From: Gemmatimonadaceae bacterium
GTDB taxonomy: Bacteria; Latescibacterota; UBA2968; UBA8231
NCBI GenBank assembly: GCA_002726335.1
Contig: PBSR01000252.1
Location: 1 to 12,288 of the forward strand
DNA: 12,288 nt
Reading direction: 5' to 3'
The translations under genes were made by a program, and so were the position numbers. Positions 6,671 through 12,288 of this stretch are shown in pieces; the stretch's first letter is position 1; each line of letters starts with the position of its first letter. The notes under the pieces were generated by a model. That model was not told the origin of the DNA. It ran no database searches and was given only the letters and a program-made list of their open reading frames with translations.

Positions 6671-9240
6671 CACGGACATCGTGGACTGGGGTGCTGCTGC
6701 TGGTGTGTACCGTGGGCTCGACAGCGGCGGATGGTCAGGGCGCTCTGAGCCTGGACTTCGATGCCTCGCGTCGTGCCTTCGTGCGCATGGAGCCAGAGGC
6801 CAGGACGCGCGTCGTGGTGCGCAATCCGACGTCGCGCTCCGTAGAGCGTGTCGTCGCCGAGGTGTCCTGGAACGGGCGCTCACTGTCGTTGGCACTCGGT
6901 GATCTGGAGCCAGGTGGCCACGGCACGGTGATGATCGATGTGGATACGAGCCTCCGTCCCGGTGACTACGAACTGGAAGCAGCCGCACGAGGCAGGTCAG
7001 CCGGTGTCGAGGTGTCGGCGGATACGTCTCGACTACTCGTGATCACACCGCGACAACCTCCGCGCATGCCGGTGCTCATGTGGGGAGGCGGCGACTCGGA
7101 GACCCTGAGTGACATCGGTTTCACGCACAGGCTTGTCTGGTTGCAGGACTACGCCAGGGTCTGGGAAGCTGGTGAGAGTACGCAGGTCGTCGCCGACGAG
7201 CGCCTGGCGGCGCAGGGCGAGATCCTGGACGAGCTGCTGACCCGGGGTCTGGGAGGAGCCGTCTATCTGTACCCCGGACGCTGGGTGGGGCGTACCGAGG
7301 GAGTGAGTGAAGAGTTCACGCGTGTCGACCGACAGGGCGCCCCCCGGGAGCGGGAGAATGTGTGCGCCCGGTTTCCCGTCGTTCAGGACTACGCCTACAA
7401 CGTCGGCGTTTCGGTAGCTGAGACATTCGGCCACTACCCAGCGCTGCAGGCCTCTCTGGTGCATTCCGAGATCCGTGATGCCACCGATCTCTGTTTCCAC
7501 GATCACGACCGTGCCGCCTTCCGTGACTTCGCCGGCGCGGATATCCCCGACCTGGTCGACAGCAAGAGCGGCGTACGATACGCCTCGCTGTCCGGTTTTC
7601 CCGCGGATCGTGTCGTCGCCGATGACGACCCCCTGTTGACCTTCTACCGTTGGTTCTGGAAAGACGGCGACGGCTGGAACGCGCTGCACACGCAGGTCCA
7701 CGAGGGCTTGAAGTCCACGGGCCGCGACGATCTGTGGACCTTCTTCGATCCGGCGGTCCGCGTGCCGGTGCTGTGGGGGTCGGGGGGTGCGGTCGATGTC
7801 GTCTCCCAGTGGACCTATTCCTATCCCGACCCGATCAAGATCGGCCAGGCCGCCGACGAACTGTTCGCCATGGCCGCCGGCCGGCCGGGTCAGCAGGTGA
7901 TGAAGATGACACAGATCATCTGGTACCGGTCGCAGACGGCACCCGAGCTGCCCGAGGAGGAGGCGATCCGGGCCGACTGGGAACACGATCAACCGGAGGC
8001 GCGCTTCATCACGATCTCACCCGATCACCTGCGGGAAGCCCTGTGGACGAAGCTGTCCCGCCCGGTGCGCGGCATCATGTACCACGGCTGGGGATCACTC
8101 GTGCAGAGCGAGACCGGGTCGTATCAGTTCACCCATCCCGGGACGCGCCCCGCCCTGACCGCGATGCTGAGGGATGTGGTGCAACCCCTGGGGCCGACAC
8201 TGCTGCAGGTGGACGAGGATCGTCCATCCAGGGTGGCCCTGCTGGAAAGCTTCGCCTCACAGGTCTTCGCCAGCCGCGGAACACACGGCTGGAGCGGGTC
8301 CTGGGAGGCTGACATGCACCTCGTCCTGCAGTACGCGCAGATCCAGCCTCAGATTCTTTTCGACGAGACCGTCCTGCGCGACGGACTGGCGGCCTACGAT
8401 GTACTGGTCATGCCGTTCTGCGACGTGCTCACCGCCGGTGTTGCCGCACAGGTGGAGCGGTTTCAGGCACGCGGCGGCATCATCATCGCCGACGAGACTC
8501 TGGCGCCCCGAATCACGCCCGACATCCTGCTGGAGAGTCGGCGGCGATCGGGCCGACCGGACGAGGACAAGGCGGCGCTTCAGGCGCTGGCCGTGGACCT
8601 GCGGGACCAACTCGATCCCTACCTCGAGCGCTACGGCGAGTCCGACAATCAGGATGTGGTGGTGCGCTTCCGCCGCTACCGTGACGCCGACTACATGTTC
8701 GCCATCAACGACCGCCGCACCTTCGGTGACTACGTGGGCCATCACGGCCGCGTGATGGAGGAGGGTTTGCCCGCATCGGCGCGTTTCAGCCTGCGGCGCG
8801 ATACCGGCACGGTCTACGATCTGGTGGCTCATCAGCCGGTCCAACTGCTGCCGACAGCGACGGGGATCTCCTTCGAGGCGAATCTGCCGCCAGGTGGCGG
8901 GGGGATCTACCTGGTCGTTCGCCGGCCGGTGACTGGCGTGGACCTGTCCGTCGTGCCGACGGCAACCCTCGGTGGATCCGTGGATCTGACGGTTACCGTG
9001 CTCGATGCGGAGGGTCCGGTGCCGGCTGTCGTGCCGGTGCAACTGGAGGTCGTCGACCCGGCGGGCAGGGAGGCGGAGTTCACCGGCGATTACGCGGCAA
9101 GGGATGGCAGCCTGACAGTGCAGCTTGACCTGGCCGGGAATGACCTTCCGGGGCGCTGGACGATTCGTGCGACAGAAGGAGCGTCAGGTCTGGCTGCAGA
9201 GCGTGCCGTAGACGTCCAGGTCAGTTCGCCACAGCGATGA
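6667..9240 (+). CDS. Exported glycoside-hydrolase-like protein (TIM barrel plus GATase-like domain), family unassigned
   Basis: An 857-residue protein with an N-terminal signal peptide (MTRTSWTGVLLLVCTVGSTA, cleavage near ADG). The ATG at 6667 overlaps the upstream stop; the frame stays open back to an ATG at 6331, but that stretch only shadows the jelly-roll gene. Residues 25-128 look like an Ig-type β-sandwich (VVRNPTSRSVERVVAEVSW). Residues 133-505 look like a TIM barrel: VLMWGGGDSETL, GAVYLYPGRW, LVHSEIRD, WTYSYPDPIK, IIWYRSQ and RGIMYHGWGS. Residues 520-612 (RVALLESFASQVF, YDVLVMPFCDVLT, ARGGIIIADE) resemble the class-I amidotransferase-like trimerisation domain of GH42 β-galactosidases. 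Residues 705-857 are β-rich. E268 in HSEIRD is a candidate catalytic acid and D384-E398 may hold another, but neither matches a family signature I know. A periplasmic or surface glycosidase paired with the upstream lipoprotein is the likeliest role; a non-catalytic relative is possible. Confidence 0.82.
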   Translation: MTRTSWTGVLLLVCTVGSTAADGQGALSLDFDASRRAFVRMEPEARTRVVVRNPTSRSVERVVAEVSWNGRSLSLALGDLEPGGHGTVMIDVDTSLRPGDYELEAAARGRSAGVEVSADTSRLLVITPRQPPRMPVLMWGGGDSETLSDIGFTHRLVWLQDYARVWEAGESTQVVADERLAAQGEILDELLTRGLGGAVYLYPGRWVGRTEGVSEEFTRVDRQGAPRERENVCARFPVVQDYAYNVGVSVAETFGHYPALQASLVHSEIRDATDLCFHDHDRAAFRDFAGADIPDLVDSKSGVRYASLSGFPADRVVADDDPLLTFYRWFWKDGDGWNALHTQVHEGLKSTGRDDLWTFFDPAVRVPVLWGSGGAVDVVSQWTYSYPDPIKIGQAADELFAMAAGRPGQQVMKMTQIIWYRSQTAPELPEEEAIRADWEHDQPEARFITISPDHLREALWTKLSRPVRGIMYHGWGSLVQSETGSYQFTHPGTRPALTAMLRDVVQPLGPTLLQVDEDRPSRVALLESFASQVFASRGTHGWSGSWEADMHLVLQYAQIQPQILFDETVLRDGLAAYDVLVMPFCDVLTAGVAAQVERFQARGGIIIADETLAPRITPDILLESRRRSGRPDEDKAALQALAVDLRDQLDPYLERYGESDNQDVVVRFRRYRDADYMFAINDRRTFGDYVGHHGRVMEEGLPASARFSLRRDTGTVYDLVAHQPVQLLPTATGISFEANLPPGGGGIYLVVRRPVTGVDLSVVPTATLGGSVDLTVTVLDAEGPVPAVVPVQLEVVDPAGREAEFTGDYAARDGSLTVQLDLAGNDLPGRWTIRATEGASGLAAERAVDVQVSSPQR

Positions 9241-10090
9241 CGGCGAATTCCTCGCCGTTGGCATCATAGGGATCACCACAGACATTGGCGCAGGTCTCGA
9301 TGATACGCAGACCGGCGGCGGCAAATTCTGCCTGCAGACTCTCCGGACTGAAGTACTGCAGCCAGTTGTAGATTTCCCATCGACGCTCCGGCTCGAAGAT
9401 CGTGTAGTGATCGAGTCCGATCCTCTCGTCGTCGTAACGGAAGGACCGCATGACGCCGTAGTAGGGTCCGGCAGCCCAGAAACCGTCCAGCAGTCGTTCA
9501 TCGAAGAGAATGGTCTCCTCCTTGCTGGCAAGGGCTACCAGGGAGACGACGTCGAGCAGCAGATGGCCGCCATCGGCTATGAGATCGCGAAAAGTGCACA
9601 ACAGTCTGTGGCGACTGTCGGGTGGCAGGGGGCACAGATCACAATAGATGAGGGTTACCAGGTCCGCGGTACCCCGGGGTCGGTAGCCCACGTAGTCGGC
9701 ATGGACGTAGTCGATGTCGAGGCCGGCGGCAGCCGCGCTGCCACGGGCGTGATCCAGAGATCTCAGAGAAAAGTCGATACCGGTAACGGCTGCACCCCGC
9801 CGGGCGAAGCCCGTGGTGTAGAGGCCGGGACCGCAGCCGAAGTCGACGACCCGCTGGCCCGGGGCCAATCTGAAGCGCTCCGTGATCCAGTCCAGCGAGC
9901 GCTCGATGAAGGTACCCGGCCGGGAGGCGGCCGCATCGTCAGGTTGGAGATGATACCGCAGCATCTGCGCAGAGATGTGCTCATCCGTCCACAGCGTATC
10001 GGTGGTGACGACGGAAAACGGCGCTGGCCGACCCATGGCTTCGGCGAGGGCGGCATAGGTAGCCTCAGGCATGTTCGAAGGGCTTGCCAT
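9221..10090 (-). CDS. Class I SAM-dependent methyltransferase
   Basis: A 289-residue cytoplasmic protein. The SAM-binding motif I is VVDFGCGPG (residues 81-89), followed by TGIDFS with acidic D106 for the ribose hydroxyls, and DLVTLIYCDLCPL (143-155) as the motif IV strand. The N-terminal lead HISAQMLRYHLQPDDAAASR is shared by a group of uncharacterised bacterial methyltransferases, so the substrate, probably a small molecule, is unknown. Its 3' end overlaps the convergent hydrolase gene by 20 bases. The start is uncertain: ATG at 10090 or, six codons in, ATG at 10072 (MPEATYAALA). Neither has a good Shine-Dalgarno; a candidate promoter at 10099-10126 would leave the first almost without a leader and so mildly favours the second. 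It is the only gene of its strand in this half of the window and shows no functional tie to its neighbours. Confidence 0.88.
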   Translation of the reverse strand: MASPSNMPEATYAALAEAMGRPAPFSVVTTDTLWTDEHISAQMLRYHLQPDDAAASRPGTFIERSLDWITERFRLAPGQRVVDFGCGPGLYTTGFARRGAAVTGIDFSLRSLDHARGSAAAAGLDIDYVHADYVGYRPRGTADLVTLIYCDLCPLPPDSRHRLLCTFRDLIADGGHLLLDVVSLVALASKEETILFDERLLDGFWAAGPYYGVMRSFRYDDERIGLDHYTIFEPERRWEIYNWLQYFSPESLQAEFAAAGLRIIETCANVCGDPYDANGEEFAVIAVAN

Positions 10091-10098
10091 ATTCGGCT

Positions 10099-10126
10099 AT
10101 CATACCCGGATCTCGGAGGCAGGCAA
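10099..10126 (-). promoter_or_regulatory. Candidate sigma-70-like promoter for the methyltransferase
   Basis: Read on the minus strand, TTGCCT (10126-10121) and TATGAT (10104-10099) are separated by 16 bases, matching 4 of 6 and 5 of 6 consensus positions. Transcription would begin near 10092. It lies in the short gap between divergent genes. Sigma preferences of this organism are unknown, so the call rests on similarity to the general bacterial consensus. Confidence 0.35.
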
Positions 10127-10137
10127 CCATGACGATC

Positions 10138-10143
10138 AGGAGG
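10138..10143 (+). promoter_or_regulatory. Ribosome-binding site fixing the lactonase start
   Basis: AGGAGG is a perfect Shine-Dalgarno 8 bases before the ATG at 10152. It decides that start over the in-frame ATG at 10071, which would add 27 residues unlike the family and overlap the divergent methyltransferase gene. Confidence 0.8.
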
Positions 10144-10151
10144 AGTGGAAG

Positions 10152-11165
10152 ATGCAGGCTGTGAATGAAGATCCCTTCGGAACGGATCGCGACTGGACGG
10201 CGAACACTCCCGTGTCCTACCCGGATCCGGCCTGGGAGGTGATCGATACAAGATTCACGGCGAGACAGGGCAACGCCACACTGCAGCGGATCTGGCACGG
10301 CGTCGGTCACGATGCCGCGTTGTGGGCGGAGGGACCGGTGTGGATGGGGGACTGGGGCTGCCTGATCTGGAGCGACATTCCCAATCACCGTACCCTGCGC
10401 TGGTGCGAGGAGGACGGCCACGTCAGCGTGTTTCAGACCGAGTCCGACTACGCCAACGGGCACACGCGTGACAACCATGGCCGGCTGGTTGCCTGCGAGC
10501 ACGACACGCGCCGGGTGACCCGTCGGGAGTACGACGGCAGCTGGACCGTGCTGGCCGACTCGTACGAGGGCAAACGACTGAGTGCGCCGAATGACGCAGC
10601 GGTGCACGCGGACGGGTCGGTGTGGTTCACCGATCCAGGGTACGGGATCCTGTGGCCGTACGAGGGTCACCTGGCGACGCCGGAGTTGCCGACCCGGGTC
10701 TACCGGGTAGATGGCAGGACGGGAGTGTTGAGCGCCGTCGCCGAAGGGCCGATGCATCGGCCGAACGGGATCTGCTTTTCCCCGGACTATCAAAAGGTCT
10801 ACGTCGTCGACTCGGGGGCCTCCGACGGCCCCGACTACGCGGCGAACATCATCGAGTTCGACGTCACGGCCGATGGCACGGGGGCGACGGAACCGCGAGT
10901 CTTCGCGGACTTCGCCCCCGGTTTCACCGACGGCATTCGCAGCGACACCGAAGGCAATCTGTGGTGCAGCTGGGGTTGGGGTGGCCCGGATACGAACGGC
11001 GTACGGGTGCACTCCCCGGACGGTACGCTGCTGGCCATACTGCACACGCCCGAGGTGATTGGCAATCTGTGCTTCGGCGGCACCAAGAAGAACCGCCTGT
11101 TCATGGCAGGCAGCACATCGATCTATTCGATCTATGTGAATGCGGTGGGAGCCGCCTTGAGCTGA
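10152..11165 (+). CDS. SMP-30/gluconolactonase/LRE family lactonase
   Basis: A 337-residue protein, slightly longer than the usual 290-330, with no signal peptide. The family forms a six-bladed β-propeller that opens sugar lactones to aldonic acids using one divalent metal ion. The expected metal ligands are present: E60 in AEGPVW, N205 in RPNGICFS and D260 in FTDGIRSDTEGNLW. The substrate-binding N147 sits in APNDAAVHADGSVWFTDPGYG. Propeller strands are clear in LIWSDIPNHRTLRW and KVYVVDSG. Lactones are the usual product of sugar dehydrogenases, including some Gfo/Idh/MocA enzymes, so it could act after the enzyme encoded at 4398-5567. It opens a plus-strand block, 98 bases before the isomerase-like gene. 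The exact lactone cannot be told from sequence. Confidence 0.93.
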   Translation: MQAVNEDPFGTDRDWTANTPVSYPDPAWEVIDTRFTARQGNATLQRIWHGVGHDAALWAEGPVWMGDWGCLIWSDIPNHRTLRWCEEDGHVSVFQTESDYANGHTRDNHGRLVACEHDTRRVTRREYDGSWTVLADSYEGKRLSAPNDAAVHADGSVWFTDPGYGILWPYEGHLATPELPTRVYRVDGRTGVLSAVAEGPMHRPNGICFSPDYQKVYVVDSGASDGPDYAANIIEFDVTADGTGATEPRVFADFAPGFTDGIRSDTEGNLWCSWGWGGPDTNGVRVHSPDGTLLAILHTPEVIGNLCFGGTKKNRLFMAGSTSIYSIYVNAVGAALS

Positions 11166-11251
11166 TCGGGGAAGGGGTCTTGCCGCGACGAGATCGGCGA
11201 AGTTGCTTGAGGGCAGACCGTACGACACGCACCTGGACTGAGACAGATGAG

Positions 11252-11257
11252 AAGGAG
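11252..11257 (+). promoter_or_regulatory. Ribosome-binding site fixing the isomerase-like gene start
   Basis: AAGGAG lies 6 bases before the ATG at 11264. It supports that start even though the reading frame remains open upstream to 10622, through the lactonase gene. Confidence 0.75.
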
Positions 11258-11263
11258 TTCGAG

Positions 11264-12115
11264 ATGACGACGCAGACACCGCAGCAGCTGGGTGTGTGCA
11301 GCTGGTCGATGCTGCCACAGAACGCCGACGACATGGCGCGTATCATGGGTGAGTTGGGCCTGAAGAAGCTGCAGCTGGGTCTGGTGCCCCATCGCGACGA
11401 CGCCGGCATCGTCGACGGTGTACCCGAAGCGCTGGAGAAGGTGGGCGCCCGCGTCGTGTCCGGCATGTTCGGGACCATCGGCGAGGACTATACGACGATG
11501 GAAACGATCAAGGTCACCGGGGGCATCGTGCCAGACGAACACTGGGAGGCCAATCAGGAGGTGGCTCGAGGCGCGGCGGCTCGAGCGAAGCGTTTCGGCC
11601 TGCCCGCCGTGATGTTCCATGCGGGTTTTCTGCCGCACGACATGGCCAGTGCCGAGTTTCAGAAGCTGGCGGGCCGGATCGAGGCGGTAGCGGGCATCTT
11701 CGGCGAGCAGGGCCTCGACATGATGTTCGAGACCGGGCAGGAGACGGCCGACGACCTCTGGGCCTTCTTCGACCATATGGAAGAGCGTGGCGTGAGCAAC
11801 ATCGGCGTGAATTTCGATCCGGCGAACATGATCCTCTACGACAAGGGCGAGCCCATCGAGGCGCTGCGCAAGCTGCTGCCGCGGGTGAAGTCGATCCACA
11901 TCAAGGACGCCGTGCGCACGACGACGCCGGGTGATTGGGGTGCGGAGGTGCCTGTCGGGGAGGGGCAGGTCGACTGGCATGCCTTCCTCTCCGTGCTGAG
12001 CGAAGGCGGTTACACCGGTGACATGCACATCGAGCGCGAGGGTGGCGACGATCGCATGGGAGACGCGAAACAGGCGATCGATGTGCTCACCAGGGTGATG
12101 GCGGAGGTGGGCTGA
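11264..12115 (+). CDS. Sugar phosphate isomerase/epimerase-like TIM-barrel protein (xylose isomerase-like, AP endonuclease 2 fold)
   Basis: A 283-residue cytoplasmic protein, the normal size for the family that isomerises or epimerises keto-sugars and inositol derivatives using a divalent metal. The start follows a good Shine-Dalgarno. The four metal ligands stand in the expected order: E156 in MMFETGQE, D185 in GVNFDPANMI, H212 in SIHIKDA and E257 in MHIERE. The family's GEGQVDW motif occurs at 232-238, and the first barrel strand LGVCSWSM starts at residue 9. H119 in VMFHAGF is a further likely active-site residue. It follows the lactonase and precedes, by 2 bases, a metallophosphoesterase gene. 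The substrate is unknown; related proteins are often encoded beside Gfo/Idh/MocA dehydrogenases, and one lies 6 kb away here. Confidence 0.92.
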   Translation: MTTQTPQQLGVCSWSMLPQNADDMARIMGELGLKKLQLGLVPHRDDAGIVDGVPEALEKVGARVVSGMFGTIGEDYTTMETIKVTGGIVPDEHWEANQEVARGAAARAKRFGLPAVMFHAGFLPHDMASAEFQKLAGRIEAVAGIFGEQGLDMMFETGQETADDLWAFFDHMEERGVSNIGVNFDPANMILYDKGEPIEALRKLLPRVKSIHIKDAVRTTTPGDWGAEVPVGEGQVDWHAFLSVLSEGGYTGDMHIEREGGDDRMGDAKQAIDVLTRVMAEVG

Positions 12116-12117
12116 CG

Positions 12118-12288
12118 ATGCGCTTCGAGCACGAACCAGCCGACGACGATCTGGCCTCGATCCGTATAGAAGGGCTGGAACAGGATCTCACGATCCTGCA
12201 TGTGACAGACAGCCACATGGCGGAAGGGGATGATCGCGATCCGGATGCGGCCGATGCGGTGACCCGTCTGCAGAAGATGTTCCAGGAG
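12118..12288 (+). CDS. Partial gene: calcineurin-like metallophosphoesterase, N-terminus
   Basis: The ATG is 2 bases after the isomerase-like gene's TGA, and the frame stays open to the window edge, giving 57 residues. LTILHVTDSHMAEGD (residues 24-38) is the first metal-binding motif, DxH, of calcineurin-type phosphoesterases (D31 and H33), placed right after a β-strand as the family expects. DAADAVTRLQKMF then looks like the first helix. The family hydrolyses phosphomonoesters or diesters with a two-metal centre. There is no signal peptide, so it is probably cytoplasmic. The tight spacing implies cotranscription and coupled translation with the isomerase-like gene. The later motifs (GD, GNH, GHxH) lie beyond the window, so the subfamily and substrate stay open. 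Confidence 0.8.
   Translation, partial: MRFEHEPADDDLASIRIEGLEQDLTILHVTDSHMAEGDDRDPDAADAVTRLQKMFQE

Noticed and set aside
11179..11201. Weak hairpin in the gap between the lactonase and isomerase-like genes
   Set aside because: The stem needs a bulge, is short and lacks a T-tract, so it does not support a terminator or a riboswitch.
10622..11263. N-terminal extension of the isomerase-like gene
   Set aside because: The frame is open but lies mostly inside the lactonase gene, and the start at 11264 has a good Shine-Dalgarno and gives a normal family N-terminus.
10065..11318. A 417-codon open frame on the minus strand opposite the lactonase
   Set aside because: The lactonase on the other strand has all its metal ligands and a perfect Shine-Dalgarno. 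The antisense product is low in recognisable structure.

Overview
The window is a GC-rich, gene-dense bacterial stretch with almost no intergenic space. It carries ten protein-coding genes, two of them cut by the window edges. I see no RNA gene, mobile element, CRISPR array or long repeat. The mix of genes is a secreted discoidin-like protein with a FlgD-type C-terminal Ig module, HEAT-repeat lipoproteins, a Gfo/Idh/MocA oxidoreductase, an SMP-30 lactonase, a xylose-isomerase-like TIM barrel and a calcineurin-type phosphoesterase. That mix, with the high GC, recalls uncultured FCB-group bacteria such as Latescibacterota, or Planctomycetes-like polysaccharide degraders. This is inference from gene content only; no marker gene is present.

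Layout. (1) 1-2666, plus strand: the last 46 codons of a gene ending in a FlgD-like Ig module, then one base later an 840-residue exported protein with two discoidin-like regions and its own FlgD-like Ig C-terminus. (2) 2669-5567, minus strand, reading right to left: Gfo/Idh/MocA dehydrogenase, HEAT-repeat lipoprotein, Cof-type HAD phosphatase. The gaps are 4 and 3 bases, so this is very probably one operon. (3) 5568-5689: a divergent intergenic region with an imperfect inverted repeat. (4) 5690-9240, plus strand: a lipoprotein fusing HEAT repeats to a glycosidase-type jelly roll, overlapping by ATGA a large exported glycoside-hydrolase-like protein. (5) 9221-10090, minus strand: a lone SAM-dependent methyltransferase whose 3' end overlaps the hydrolase gene by 20 bases. 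(6) 10152-12288, plus strand: SMP-30/gluconolactonase-like lactonase, sugar phosphate isomerase/epimerase-like TIM barrel, and the N-terminus of a metallophosphoesterase.

How they may work together (inference): the two exported products of block 4 look like a surface carbohydrate-binding and hydrolysing pair. The Gfo/Idh/MocA enzyme, lactonase, isomerase-like protein and HAD phosphatase are the kinds of enzymes that oxidise, hydrolyse, isomerise and dephosphorylate the released sugars. No transporter or sugar kinase is present, so a complete pathway cannot be drawn. The least explained items are the HEAT/jelly-roll fusion with its glycosidase-like partner, and the internal repeat in the discoidin-like protein.
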